Part shown: one piece after another, positions 8,273 through 17,792 of the stretch | Layout: each line of letters opens with the position of its first letter | Numbering within the stretch: position 1 is the first letter of the stretch | DNA from: JBEHWX01 sp048498995 | GTDB taxonomy: Bacteria; Bacteroidota; Ignavibacteria; OLB7 | NCBI GenBank assembly: GCA_048498995.1 | Contig: JBEHWX010000062.1 | Location: forward strand, 1 to 35,876 | Direction of reading: 5' to 3' | DNA length: 35,876 nt | Program-made: the position numbers and the translations under genes | Notes under the pieces: model-generated | Seen by the model: only the letters and a program-made list of their open reading frames with translations | Database searches by the model: none | What the model was told of the DNA's origin: nothing

Positions 8273-10558
8273 TCACCGCTCCACCAGCACCGGAACAAGC
8301 TCCGGCGCCCGGCCAGCCTCTTCGATCCTCACCAAGTAGAGGCCGGCCGCCGCGGCGCGCAGGTCGAGCGGGATCACCCGGGCGCGAAGCTCCTCCCCCT
8401 CCACCCGGAGCAGCGGCGTCCCGAGCAGATCGGTCACCGTGACCCGTGCTCCCACGTCGAGCGTCCGCGACGGACGGAGCATCGCGATGCCGCGCGTCGG
8501 GTTCGGCACGATCGACGTCGTGCCGGAGATCGCCGGCGTCAGCGCCCGCTTCGGCCCCGACGTGTCGACGATCGCCGTGAAATACCATGTGGCCGTGTCG
8601 TTCCCCTGGTTGGAGTCGACCACGTCGTGGCTGATCCAGGCGCGCGCCCGGTAACGCCCGGTGGCCGGCGGGGCGAACGACGAGAAGGAGATCCAGATCC
8701 CGGCACCGCCACGTGGCAGCGTCGTGGCCGCGCTGCTGTCGCCATGGACCACCACGCCGAGCGTGTCGCGGATCTCGACATGCCCCTTCGCGCCGGTCAC
8801 GTCGAAGTAGCCGAGGTTCCGGAAGAGCGCGCGCACCGGAGTGCCTCCCGCGATCGTGTCGCCGTCGCGCGGCAGGAAGGGGGTGACCGACGGATCGTCG
8901 GCGGCGGGATCGTACGGAAGCATCACGTGGAAGGGAACGGGAACCGGCATCGCCTCGATGCCACCGCGCAGCCGCCAGTCGGCGCTCGGAAGGCTCGCGA
9001 GCGTATCGTTCGCGGCGATCGAATCGTCCGGCGCGGACGCGGTCACCGTGATGAAGTACCAGCCCGGCTGGCTCGGCGTCCAGTTGCCGAGCGGGATCGT
9101 TCTGATCGAGTCCGGCCCCATCGGGGGAACGGTTGTCGAGTCGGCGTTCGAGGCCACCAGACTCCCCGCCACGTCGCGCACCTGGTAGGAGTAGCGGATG
9201 GTGGTGACCGGCTCGGTGCCGATGGAGATCACGCGCGCCCGGATCTGCAGCGACGCGCCGGTCGCGACGCCGCCGCCCGGCTCCGGCGCCACGATATCGA
9301 ACGGCATCACATCGGTCGCCGGCCTCACATGGAACCGCCGGGTGAGCGTGTCGTTGCCGCGGTAGTCGTCCTGGATGGCGCGGCTGACGGCGACGATCCG
9401 GTACTCGCCGGCCGCGAGCGCCGGGATCGAGTAGGAGATCGTGTCCCATGCTCCGGGGGGGAGCGAATCGATCGTCGCGATCGTCGAGTCGATCAGCGTC
9501 TGATCGTGATAGAGGAGCACCGCCACCGGCACCTGATCCATCCGGAAGATGCCGACGTTGTGGAACGTCACGTTCCTCGTGGCCGGCGTGCCCGGCGAGA
9601 AGTGCACGGATGTGACCGGGTCGGTCATCACCACCTCGTTGTCCATCTCGATCGGCTTCAGCTTGCAGGAGCTGTCCGGAAACACGAAGTGGAAATAACT
9701 GGAGGTCGACGGCTCCCAGGGGGCGTACCAGTCGGGGGTGTAGGGAGCGCCATGCGTGCGCGTGCGAAGTCGGGTGATCACCGGCTTCGGCGTCGGGACC
9801 GATTGCGGAGCGACCAGCAGATAGTTTCCGTTGTCGACGCCCGAGCCCGCGGGCATCGCGGGAGGGCCGATAGCCTGGCCGAGATTCTTGATGCCGATCT
9901 GCGCGCCGAACGGCCCGGGAAGTCCGGTGACCGAGAGCAGGCTTCCGCCGTCGTAGAGGAAGTGATAGCCGATCCAGGGAGCGCCGCCGGTCGGCGGCGC
10001 CGGATGCTTGATGATCTGCAGTTGAAACGCTCCGCGATCGTTCGGCGGCGCGGTGGTCTCGATCTGCCACTCGATGGTCCAGGTGGTGTCGTGCGTCACC
10101 GGGTCGATCGACAGACGATGGTAGATCCCCTCCCCGGTTCGTCCGGTGGTCCGGAAATCACCCCAGAGCGGGAAGATCATCCGACAGAATTTCGTGCTCG
10201 GCTCCAGCATATAGGGAGCGAAGCCGAAGCTGGTCTCGGCGCTGAAGGAGAGGAAGCCGCCGATGCCGACCTTCACGTTGTGGCCGGCCGGATAGGTCGA
10301 GTCGAGAAAGGTGAGGCTGAACGGCAGCGACAGAGTGTAGGTGGAATCGCTCGAGGAAGCCGTGGTGCTCCCCGAGACGAGGATGCGGCCGGGCACGGCC
10401 GCGATCGAATGGAAATCCTGGACGAACAGGCGGCCATCCATGCCGTTCCAGGGGAGCGCGCTGGCCGGATCGGTATCCGGCACCTGCGCGGAGGCGGCGG
10501 CGACGCACAGTCCGATCGCCACAATGGTCATGATACAGTGGTAGAGTCGTCCGATCAT
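8273..10558 (-). CDS. Secreted CARDB-like multidomain protein with T9SS sorting domain
   Basis: The protein has 761 residues and starts at the ATG at 10558, with GGGG about 8 nt upstream. A signal peptide is clear (HCIMTIVAIGLCVAAASAQ). Residues 30-200 form an all-beta lectin- or nidogen-like head (GGFLSFSAETSFGFAPY). About residues 320-650 hold three repeats resembling CARDB/Ig-like adhesion modules, each with a pattern such as NVGIFRMDQVPVAVLL, LPPGAWDTISYSIP, GNDTLTRRFHV. The last 80 residues are a T9SS sorting domain (VPNPTRG near 683, VTDLLGTPLL, GLYLVRIEEAG). It is probably a surface adhesin or structural protein. It lies downstream of the AAA/SARP-like regulator on the same strand. Its 3' end converges on the small LuxR gene with only 30 bp between, where a 12-bp palindrome CGGGCATGCCCG (8261-8272) lies. 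Confidence 0.88.
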   Translation of the reverse strand: MIGRLYHCIMTIVAIGLCVAAASAQVPDTDPASALPWNGMDGRLFVQDFHSIAAVPGRILVSGSTTASSSDSTYTLSLPFSLTFLDSTYPAGHNVKVGIGGFLSFSAETSFGFAPYMLEPSTKFCRMIFPLWGDFRTTGRTGEGIYHRLSIDPVTHDTTWTIEWQIETTAPPNDRGAFQLQIIKHPAPPTGGAPWIGYHFLYDGGSLLSVTGLPGPFGAQIGIKNLGQAIGPPAMPAGSGVDNGNYLLVAPQSVPTPKPVITRLRTRTHGAPYTPDWYAPWEPSTSSYFHFVFPDSSCKLKPIEMDNEVVMTDPVTSVHFSPGTPATRNVTFHNVGIFRMDQVPVAVLLYHDQTLIDSTIATIDSLPPGAWDTISYSIPALAAGEYRIVAVSRAIQDDYRGNDTLTRRFHVRPATDVMPFDIVAPEPGGGVATGASLQIRARVISIGTEPVTTIRYSYQVRDVAGSLVASNADSTTVPPMGPDSIRTIPLGNWTPSQPGWYFITVTASAPDDSIAANDTLASLPSADWRLRGGIEAMPVPVPFHVMLPYDPAADDPSVTPFLPRDGDTIAGGTPVRALFRNLGYFDVTGAKGHVEIRDTLGVVVHGDSSAATTLPRGGAGIWISFSSFAPPATGRYRARAWISHDVVDSNQGNDTATWYFTAIVDTSGPKRALTPAISGTTSIVPNPTRGIAMLRPSRTLDVGARVTVTDLLGTPLLRVEGEELRARVIPLDLRAAAAGLYLVRIEEAGRAPELVPVLVER

Positions 10559-10743
10559 CGGTAATACCCCGTTGTTCGCGTAAACGTCGTGTCGTGGATA
10601 TTCGGAGCGATACCGTGAAGCTCATCCGGGAAGCCTCGAACGGCACGGTCCGGCAAACGTGTGGCGGATACGCGGCGACGAGCGTTTCGTCGCGCGCGTG
10701 CCATGCATCATCGCGGGGGGGGAATGTCGTTCGCGGCGCCGGA

Positions 10744-13700
10744 TCAGACGGCGCCCGCGGCCTTCAGCTCCATCACGGCCGCCTCGGCGCGCATGCCGCG
10801 CGCGGCGTAGATGGAGCGCAGCAGCTCGGCGAGCTCCTCATCCCCCGGCAGCTCCGCCATGGCGCGACGCAGCAGCGTTTCGGCGCCGACGGCGTCGGAC
10901 TCCCGGAGGAGCGCGGTGACCACGTCGATCGTCGTCGCGCGGAGGCGATAGTCGAAATCCTCCCGCAGCGCCTCGAAGAGCTCGCCGTAGAGTCCGGGGA
11001 AGGGAACATCGCCGCCGGCGATATCGAGCGCGGCCATGAGCGCCGGCACCGCGCGCAGCAGAGCGCGGGCTCTGAGCGCGTCGCGCGCGGCGTCGATCAG
11101 CGATGAGGCCTCGAGCAGATCGACCTCCACGAGATCGAGGTTGAGCTCGTAGGTTTCCTTCCCGGTCACCACGCACGCATCGCCGATCAGATCGCGCAGG
11201 CGGCTCACTCCCATGTTGGCGGTCTTCCGGGCTAGATCGGGATCCGGCTCGCCATCGGCGGCGAGCCGACAGAACTCGCGGTGCGTCATCGGCTCCTTCA
11301 CCATGCGCGCGGCGACCAGCAGCGCCAGGAGCGCCTTCAGCCGGAGCCCACGCACCGGCATCGGCGCGGGCGCCGGCTCTCCATCGGCCGGGATGATCGC
11401 GATCGTTCCGATCATCCTCACGCGGAGCTTCGCGCGCCCCACGCTCGCCTCCCGACGCCGCTCGAGCTTTCTGCGCCGCGCCTCGGCCCGATCGAGCTCC
11501 TTCGTCGGCAGCAGGCGGCCGTGCCGCCGCAGCAATGCCGAGACGATCGGAAGCAGTCGACGGCCGAGGGTCCAGTCGATCGCCGTCGCGAGCGCCACCG
11601 CGGCGGCCGTGGCCACCTCGGCATCGGAGAGGACCGCCGGCAGAGCCGCGAGCAGGGCGAGCGCCGCATGGAGCCGGAGCAGATCCTCGACGCGGAGCAG
11701 CGGACGGCCGAGCAGATCGCACGCGGCGCCGGCCGCCTCTTCACGATCGACGTCGTGGACGATCGCGGAGGCGAGTAGTCGAAGCGGCGGATCTTCCCAG
11801 GCGAGCTCCAGATCGTCAAGGAGATCGGGAAGGCGTCCCTCCTCCAGCGCGAGCAGGATGCTCCCCTCGATCCAGTAGAGCTCCCCCTGATGAAGCGACT
11901 CCAGAACGCGACGCATGCTGACCGGATCATCACGCAGAAGGAGGATCTCGGTGAGATAGATGGCGACGTTCCTGGCGAAGCCCGGCGAGGAGGCATATCC
12001 CGGCCCCGCGACGAGCCGGTTCATCTCGGCGATGATCGCCTCCGGCTCCATGCCGAGCGCGGCGCGACAGCAGAGCGCGATCAGCGCGCAATGCGCCGCG
12101 TTTCGCGCCTGTCCGATCTCCTGGAATCCTTCCACCGCTGTGCGCGCGGCCGCCAGGCACTCCTCCATCCTCCCGATGGTCTCCAGAAACGAGATCCGGT
12201 TCATCGGCACCGACGACGTGTCGGCCGCGAACTCCTCCGGAAGCTCTTTCAACAGCGATAGCCTCCGCTCGAGCTCCCGCTCCGAATCGAACAGCAGCAG
12301 GAAACCGGACGCCAGTCGACGCCGCACCGCCGAGACGCGCTCGGTGGGAAGATCGGCCGCGAGAAGATCCTCCATCCTCCGCTCGACGCGTCGGAGCACC
12401 TCCTCATCGCCATCCAGACGCGCGACGCGCACGGCCTCGTCGAGATAGTAGAGATAGACCTCCTCGCGCTCCAGCTCCGGATGGCGCGCGAGCTCTCCGG
12501 CCACCCGCTCCCAGACCTCGGCGCACCGCGCGCGATCGACCTCGCTCAGACGGAGGTGGAGATGATAGAGCGCGCCGAGACGGTAAGGAAGAAGATCGGC
12601 CGGAAGATCGCGCTCGGTGAGCGCGAGCATCAGCTCCAGGCGCTCCTCGAACGGCGCGCCCCGGAGATCGCGACGGCGCCAGGCAAGATCGCGGTTGAGA
12701 AGGATCAGTCGCTCCCGGAGCAGATCGTCGACGCCCCCCCGCGACTCGAGCTCCGCGAGGAAACGCCACCCGACGGCAAGCATCTCCCCGGCCAGGCGCC
12801 AGTCGGTGCCGGCATCGTATCGGAGCGAGAGCGCCACCACGCGCTCGATGCCGCGCCGGAGCGTATCGAGCGAAAGATGATCGAGCCGATCGGCCGCGGC
12901 CAGGAGCCGGAACGGCACCACCGAATAGAGAGGGGCATCGCCGGCAACGATCGCGGCAAGAGGCTCCGTCGCGATCGTGGCGGCGGACGCGCGCTCCAGC
13001 AGATGCTGATGCAGCAGCGTGTGGGAGAAGGTGAGCGGATCGGCCGAGGGACGCCCGGCGATGAGCGCGGGAAGCCCGGCGTCGACCGGCACGATCACGC
13101 CGGCGCGGAGAAGCGCGGCGAGCGCCAGCGGATCGTCCAGGAGCATCGCGGCGGATTCCGTGGCGATCACCTCGCCGAGCGTCGCAAGCGCCTCGGCGGC
13201 GGCTCGCTCCTCCGGCGTCAGATGAGCGGCCATTCCTCCGGCCAGCAGACTGACCGAACGGCGAAGCGCGCGGGAGATCCCGTCATGATCGGCGGCGACG
13301 CGCCAGGCCGAGGCTTCGCGATCGCGGAGGAGCGCGCCGGCGCGGGCCAGTCCCCGGAGCGCGGCGCCGAGCGCCAGCGGATTGCCGGACGAGAGCGCGG
13401 CGAGCTCGTCGATGATCGTGGAGTCGACATCATCCCCGAAGAGGCGCGTCCAGAGCTCGGCCACATCGTCACGGTCCAAGCCGCGGAGCACCACGGTCTG
13501 GACGAGCACCCGCTCGATCACCGCGCGCGCCGGCAGCTCCACCGGACGAGTGGTGGCCAGCAGCGAGAGCGATTCCTCGAAGAGTGTGTCGAGGAGCGCC
13601 GCGAGCTCGCGCAGCGCATCCCCGGCGACCAGGTGAAGATCCTCGACGATCAGGAGCGTGGGGCGGAGCCGCGCCAGCCGCCGAAGTGCGCCGATCACCG

Positions 13701-14028
13701 ACGGAAGGTTCTCCTCCGGCGCTCCCTTGAGGAGCGGGCGGGCGGACTCGGCATACCAGAGCCCCTGCGCCAACAGCGGTACGATCGCGCTCCCCGACTC
13801 CGGCACCAGCCGCGCGCGCACCACCACGCCCCCCTCGGCGGCCACGCGGGACATCACCTCGTTGACGAGCCGGCTCTTCCCTACCCCGGCCTCGCCGACG
13901 AGCAGCGCGCCGCGCAGCTCCGCCGCCGACGGCGTGGCCCGCCAGAAGCGCACGAGCCGCTCGATCTCCTCCGTCCGTCCGACGAACGGCAGAGCGGTGA
14001 GCGAGAGATGATCCTGAGGAGAGTTCAT
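10744..14028 (-). CDS. AAA ATPase regulator with C-terminal SARP/BTAD-like domain
   Basis: The protein has 1094 residues. The N-terminus is a STAND/AAA-type ATPase: FVGRTEEIERL at 15-25, Walker A GEAGVGKS at 45-52, Walker B LLIVED at 125-130, and a GNPLAL sensor-like motif further on. A long helical TPR-like middle (about 400-860) follows. The C-terminus (about 870-960) resembles a winged helix (RGLRLKALLALLVAAR, HREFCRLAA, VSRLRDLIG, TYELNLDLVEVDLLEASSL), followed by a BTAD-like helical region to the end. SARP/AfsR proteins usually carry the winged helix and BTAD at the N-terminus and the ATPase after it; here the order is reversed. It should be a cytoplasmic, ATP-dependent transcription factor. 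No strong ribosome binding site precedes the ATG. It is divergent from the T9SS gene at 14397. Confidence 0.85.
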   Translation of the reverse strand: MNSPQDHLSLTALPFVGRTEEIERLVRFWRATPSAAELRGALLVGEAGVGKSRLVNEVMSRVAAEGGVVVRARLVPESGSAIVPLLAQGLWYAESARPLLKGAPEENLPSVIGALRRLARLRPTLLIVEDLHLVAGDALRELAALLDTLFEESLSLLATTRPVELPARAVIERVLVQTVVLRGLDRDDVAELWTRLFGDDVDSTIIDELAALSSGNPLALGAALRGLARAGALLRDREASAWRVAADHDGISRALRRSVSLLAGGMAAHLTPEERAAAEALATLGEVIATESAAMLLDDPLALAALLRAGVIVPVDAGLPALIAGRPSADPLTFSHTLLHQHLLERASAATIATEPLAAIVAGDAPLYSVVPFRLLAAADRLDHLSLDTLRRGIERVVALSLRYDAGTDWRLAGEMLAVGWRFLAELESRGGVDDLLRERLILLNRDLAWRRRDLRGAPFEERLELMLALTERDLPADLLPYRLGALYHLHLRLSEVDRARCAEVWERVAGELARHPELEREEVYLYYLDEAVRVARLDGDEEVLRRVERRMEDLLAADLPTERVSAVRRRLASGFLLLFDSERELERRLSLLKELPEEFAADTSSVPMNRISFLETIGRMEECLAAARTAVEGFQEIGQARNAAHCALIALCCRAALGMEPEAIIAEMNRLVAGPGYASSPGFARNVAIYLTEILLLRDDPVSMRRVLESLHQGELYWIEGSILLALEEGRLPDLLDDLELAWEDPPLRLLASAIVHDVDREEAAGAACDLLGRPLLRVEDLLRLHAALALLAALPAVLSDAEVATAAAVALATAIDWTLGRRLLPIVSALLRRHGRLLPTKELDRAEARRRKLERRREASVGRAKLRVRMIGTIAIIPADGEPAPAPMPVRGLRLKALLALLVAARMVKEPMTHREFCRLAADGEPDPDLARKTANMGVSRLRDLIGDACVVTGKETYELNLDLVEVDLLEASSLIDAARDALRARALLRAVPALMAALDIAGGDVPFPGLYGELFEALREDFDYRLRATTIDVVTALLRESDAVGAETLLRRAMAELPGDEELAELLRSIYAARGMRAEAAVMELKAAGAV

Positions 14029-14396
14029 GGAACGTATGATGTCGGGGCGCGGGCGTTAGCCGGGAGCATCCGGGCGCGGAGTGCCGGCGAATCGACCGGA
14101 GGTATCGCGAGCGGCATCGCCGACCGGAGGAAATTACGCTCCGGGTCCATATCGATGGACCGTCCGAACGGCGCGGAAGGCGCACGCATCATGTGATGCC
14201 CGAAACGGACCGGACGGAGATCGTGGGGAGAAGATGCGAACCGTGGGCGTCGGGAGAAAGATCGGGGGGAATTTGTGGGCGTCGGACCGGCCGATTGTGA
14301 GTATCGCGGTCTAGCTTCCCGCACGTGCTTCCGGGTGGGAGCACCCGGCCCAGGGTTCAGCGGCCGGGCACAGTCACCAAACATCGGAGCCGTGCA
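14029..14396. other. Divergent regulatory region between AAA/SARP-like gene and T9SS gene
   Basis: This 368-bp gap has no credible ORF. It holds an 11-bp direct repeat GTGGGCGTCGG at 14243-14253 and 14275-14285, and a hairpin with arms CCGGGTG (14331-14337) and CACCCGG (14342-14348) in the leader of the T9SS gene. Confidence 0.6.
14243..14285 (+). repeat. Direct 11-bp repeat, candidate SARP-type operator
   Basis: GTGGGCGTCGG occurs twice with starts 32 bp apart, about three helical turns. SARP regulators bind direct repeats on one helical face, so this is a plausible binding site for the neighbouring BTAD-containing regulator. Chance repetition in GC-rich sequence is possible. Confidence 0.35.
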
Positions 14397-17300
14397 ATGC
14401 CACTCCACATGTCCGTACCCCGCTCCGGCGCGTCGCCGTCGGAGCGACGGCAACATCACGCCACATCCTCCCCACCACGCCTCGCGTTTCTGCTCGCCCT
14501 GGCGCTCGCGCTGTTGACCGGATTCGCCGCGAGCCTTCGCGCGCAATGCCTGGTCGACAATCCGAGCTTCGAGACGGTCAACCTCTCGGTCCTGCCCGTG
14601 CCGGGATGGGGCCCCGGTCCCGGCCCGGCGCGCGTGGAGACGATGCTCTCGACAACTCCGCCGACCTCCGGATGCCCGGGATGGTATACCCGGCTGCTCT
14701 CACCGGACATCTTCTGGGGGCCGAAGCATGTCCCCTCCAACTACATGACCAGCACGTCGAGCCCGCTGCCGGCGTTCGACGGATCCAACTACGCCGGCAT
14801 CGCCACCGGCCGACCGACCAGCACGTTCCGGACCGAGGTGCTGGCCGGCACGCTCACCTCGTCGCCGATCCCCGGCCAGCTCTACCAGATCCGGGCGCGC
14901 TTCGCGATGGGATCGCTCCGGAGTATGCCGGGGAAGATCCGCGTCTCGCTCGACGGCGGTCCGACCGGCCCGCTGGTGGTCGGCGACATGGTGGTAAGCA
15001 GCGCTTCCTGGACCCTCTTCTCGCAGTTCAAGACGATCCCGGCCGGCGCCGCCTACAACCGGATCGTCTTCGAGGGGGTGGACCTCTCCCCGCAGGGAGA
15101 CGCCTATATCTTCATCGACTCGGTGGATGTCTGCCCGGCGACCAATCCGTGCGACTTCCTGAACGCGCGCCTGGTGAAGCGCCCGCAGTCGCCGCAGGGG
15201 CAGTGCTGCTACGATCTCTATTACGACAACCTCACGCCGGCCGGCATGAACTGGCCGATGGCGGTGCGCGTGAACACCACGCTGCCGGTACAGATCACCG
15301 GCACGGCCGCCAGCTCTGGCTGGCAGATGTGCTGTCCGCTGCCGTCGCCGACCATGGCCACCTGGGGGATGATTCTGTTCGGCACGCCGATCCCCACCGG
15401 CTCCGGCGTGAATGCCGGAAACTACTGCGTGATCCCGAACGGCGTTACCCCGCAGCGTCATGTGATCGAGTTCCTCGACTCGGCATGGGGCGTGCTCTGC
15501 CGCGACACGATCTACACCGACTGCGAGGCGCAGCCGCTCCCCTGCCTCGACCTCTACAACACGTCGGTCACCTGCCTGACGCCGGACGCCAGCGGCAACC
15601 AGCGGTACAACATCAACTTCAACGCGCGCCCGATCGGCACCTCCACCTTCCCCTCCGGCGCCTCGCTCCGGATCAGGACCACGGCCGGCACGCTCGCCCC
15701 CTCCACCTATGGCGTGGGCGGCCTTTCGGTGGCCAGCCTGTCGACGGTCTTCACCGACACCCCCCCGAAGGACTCGGTGATCTGCATCATCGGCGACCTG
15801 CACATCATGATCGGCGAGCGCGATTCCATCGCGTGCAGCGATACGATCTGCATCACCCTTCCCAACTGTCCGAGGGAGTGCTGCACCAACTTCACCCGGA
15901 TCATCACCGGCGCCAAGCTCACCTACGTCAACGGCAAGGTGACCCTGACCGGCTGCGCGCTGGCCGGACCGAATCCGATCAAGCGGTTCTCGGCCACGAT
16001 CGTCGGCGTGCTCAGCTCGGTAACCTGCCCGGTTACCCCCAGCATCTCCAGCACGACCTGGAACAGGGGATTCGGCGACATCTCGGCCGGCACGTCGATT
16101 CCGGGCATGGCCGGACCGGTGATGGTGAAGGCCGCGTTCAGTCGCGAGATCGTCTGGGGTGGGACGGGGAATCCGACCTGCGTCAGCTTCTCGCCGTGCA
16201 AGAGCTTCACGATCAACATGGACTTCCCGGATCCTCCCGCGGCCCCCTGCACCGAGGTGCTCACCTTCATGGTCCGCTACAGCTTCACCGATTGCCAGTG
16301 CAACACCTGCGACACGGTGGTGACCTACGTGCTGCCGCGGAAATACACGAAGGTGATCTGGCTGCCGACCGATCCTCTCCACAACGGCACGGGAGATCCG
16401 CCGCGTCCGTTGGGGATGGCCAACCCGGGCCTGCTGAGGATCGACATGACGTCGGAGAACCAGGGCACCTTCTCGGTGACACAGCCGGCGGGCGATCCCG
16501 AGGCGCCGGTGATCCGGATCATCGGCATGACGCTCCGTCCGGTCGGCGTGGCGCTGACCGAGATGCGGCAGCAGGGATCGCAGACCTCCTCCGACATCAC
16601 CGGCAACGAGGCCGCGCTCGACGTGACGCTCGACGGCGGCCAGTCGGCGGTCTTCGACATGACCTACGCGAACTCCGAGAGCCAGTCGGTGATCGACAAC
16701 GTGGTCCGCTACCGCTACGTGATCGTGGGGGATGAAGAGCAGACCGAGTACGAGAGCGATGATATTCTGGTGGAGGCGCACATCCCGGCGGCCAGCGGCG
16801 GCGACGTGGTTGCCGAGGAGAACAACCCGCAGGTGCCGGGCGTGCGTACCTACGTGCTCCACGTGGACGCGGACAACGTGGCCGGCGAGCCGGTGTCGGC
16901 GCTGCGCGTGAAGGTCACCGGCGGTAGCACCAGGCTGATCGCGGTCGGCCCGGTCGGCACCGGCCTGGAGGCGACGCTCGTCCCGGGCACCGATGGCGAC
17001 GGCAACACCGTGGTGCAGCTCGATCCGGGACAGTGGCAGGTGCTTCCGCTGGACGCGGGCGCCTCGCTCACGCCGGTCTACCTGACGTTCGCCGGAGCCG
17101 CCAGCGGCGCCATGATCGACTACGAGACGGTGAACCAGCACAACTCGGTGCTCTCCTCCGGCTCGGTGAGCCTCGGCTCGCCGCTCAGGACCGCCGGCAC
17201 CGGCAGCGACGTCGAGAGCCGGCGCGAATCCGCGCTCTGGCCGATCGTGCCGAACCCGGCGAACGCCTCCTCGACCGTGGGCTTCAGCCTGCACAAGCCG

Positions 17301-17489
17301 GGGACCGTGGTGCTGAGCGTGCGCGACCTGCAGGGGCGTGAAGTGCTCCGGAAGGTGGATCACGAGCAGTACGGCCCCGGAGATCACGTGATGTCTCTCA
17401 AGACCGACACGCTCGCGCAGGGGACCTACATGGTGGTGCTGGAAGTGGACGGCAACGTCTCGACGCAGACGCTGAAAGTCCTGCGCTGA
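14397..17489 (+). CDS. Cysteine-rich secreted protein with T9SS sorting domain
   Basis: The protein has 1030 residues. The ATG at 14397 is chosen because GGAG lies 7 nt upstream; a GTG further upstream would start inside a leader hairpin. A long basic n-region leads to the hydrophobic stretch LAFLLALALALLTGF and a cleavage site near LRAQ. Residues 55-250 resemble a carbohydrate-binding-type jelly roll (NPSFETVNLSVLPVPGW, FDGSNYAGIATG, IFIDSVDVCP). The middle is rich in Cys (CPRECC, CQCNTC, SPCKSF), suggesting disulfide-stabilised beta modules outside the cell. The last 80 residues are a T9SS type A domain (VPNPANAS near 951, VRDLQGREVLRK, GTYMVVLEVDG, TLKVLR). No enzymatic motif is seen. A strong terminator follows 64 bp after the stop. 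Confidence 0.88.
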   Translation: MPLHMSVPRSGASPSERRQHHATSSPPRLAFLLALALALLTGFAASLRAQCLVDNPSFETVNLSVLPVPGWGPGPGPARVETMLSTTPPTSGCPGWYTRLLSPDIFWGPKHVPSNYMTSTSSPLPAFDGSNYAGIATGRPTSTFRTEVLAGTLTSSPIPGQLYQIRARFAMGSLRSMPGKIRVSLDGGPTGPLVVGDMVVSSASWTLFSQFKTIPAGAAYNRIVFEGVDLSPQGDAYIFIDSVDVCPATNPCDFLNARLVKRPQSPQGQCCYDLYYDNLTPAGMNWPMAVRVNTTLPVQITGTAASSGWQMCCPLPSPTMATWGMILFGTPIPTGSGVNAGNYCVIPNGVTPQRHVIEFLDSAWGVLCRDTIYTDCEAQPLPCLDLYNTSVTCLTPDASGNQRYNINFNARPIGTSTFPSGASLRIRTTAGTLAPSTYGVGGLSVASLSTVFTDTPPKDSVICIIGDLHIMIGERDSIACSDTICITLPNCPRECCTNFTRIITGAKLTYVNGKVTLTGCALAGPNPIKRFSATIVGVLSSVTCPVTPSISSTTWNRGFGDISAGTSIPGMAGPVMVKAAFSREIVWGGTGNPTCVSFSPCKSFTINMDFPDPPAAPCTEVLTFMVRYSFTDCQCNTCDTVVTYVLPRKYTKVIWLPTDPLHNGTGDPPRPLGMANPGLLRIDMTSENQGTFSVTQPAGDPEAPVIRIIGMTLRPVGVALTEMRQQGSQTSSDITGNEAALDVTLDGGQSAVFDMTYANSESQSVIDNVVRYRYVIVGDEEQTEYESDDILVEAHIPAASGGDVVAEENNPQVPGVRTYVLHVDADNVAGEPVSALRVKVTGGSTRLIAVGPVGTGLEATLVPGTDGDGNTVVQLDPGQWQVLPLDAGASLTPVYLTFAGAASGAMIDYETVNQHNSVLSSGSVSLGSPLRTAGTGSDVESRRESALWPIVPNPANASSTVGFSLHKPGTVVLSVRDLQGREVLRKVDHEQYGPGDHVMSLKTDTLAQGTYMVVLEVDGNVSTQTLKVLR

Positions 17490-17553
17490 TGGTAATGGCG
17501 ACGCATCCGCCCCCGGCGATGCGATGGCGGCGTGAACCGCCCCGTTGAAACCG

Positions 17554-17589
17554 AAGGAGCCGCGATCCCGAACGGGATCGCGGCTCCTT
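17554..17589 (+). terminator. Perfect 16-bp-stem terminator hairpin
   Basis: AAGGAGCCGCGATCCC (17554-17569) and GGGATCGCGGCTCCTT (17574-17589) pair perfectly around a GAAC loop, 64 bp after the T9SS stop codon. The arms end in AA/TT but no long T-run follows. It could work in both directions between the convergent genes. Confidence 0.75.
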
Positions 17590-17610
17590 GCATTGAAGCG
17601 CGTTCAGATA

Positions 17611-17667
17611 CCGACAATCATGGCGCCGCCGAGAGACACGCGATGGTAGCCGCACGTCTTCAGCGTG
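17611..17667. repeat. Degenerate direct repeat, copy 1
   Basis: The core at 17641-17667 matches 18551-18577 at 25 of 27 positions. A second block CCGACAAT at 17611-17618 matches 18521-18528 at the same 910-bp offset. The repeat lies just beyond the 3' end of the minus-strand gene at 17793. Confidence 0.7.
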
Positions 17668-17730
17668 AGACCCGGCAATTGGTCATGGGAGCACAGGCCC
17701 AGTTCCTGTCGAAAAGAACATTATAATGCA

Positions 17731-17782
17731 GCAGGCCAGGACGAAGTTGTAGGAGCCTGGCGCGTTCCTTCAGTCGGCCTGC
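17731..17782 (-). terminator. Possible terminator of membrane-protein gene
   Basis: GCAGGCC (17731-17737) pairs with GGCCTGC (17776-17782), and an alternative CCAGG/CCTGG stem lies inside. It starts 10 bp beyond the stop codon at 17793. On the minus strand it is followed by a moderately AT-rich stretch with T-tracts. The signal is weak. Confidence 0.3.
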
Positions 17783-17792
17783 TTCTTCGGGA

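Larger units (their letters stand above)
17490..17792. other. Convergent intergenic region
   Basis: This 303-bp gap lies between the plus-strand T9SS gene and a minus-strand membrane-protein gene. It contains a strong terminator hairpin (17554-17589), repeat copy 1 (17611-17667) and a second hairpin near the end of the membrane-protein gene (17731-17782). No credible ORF is seen. Confidence 0.6.

Noticed and set aside
8142..10070. Long alternative minus-strand frame overlapping the CARDB-like gene
   Set aside because: Its composition is Arg-rich shadow sequence, and the overlapping frame has a signal peptide and a sorting domain.
10675..10693. Hairpin GCGACGA/TCGTCGC after the AAA/SARP-like gene
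   Set aside because: The 7-bp stem has no T-run on either strand; not distinguishable from chance in this GC-rich DNA.
12481..17387. Several 500-900-codon shadow frames across the AAA regulator and the Cys-rich T9SS gene
   Set aside because: They lack motifs and are rich in Arg, Gly, His and Asp. The opposite or alternative frames hold Walker motifs or secretion signals.
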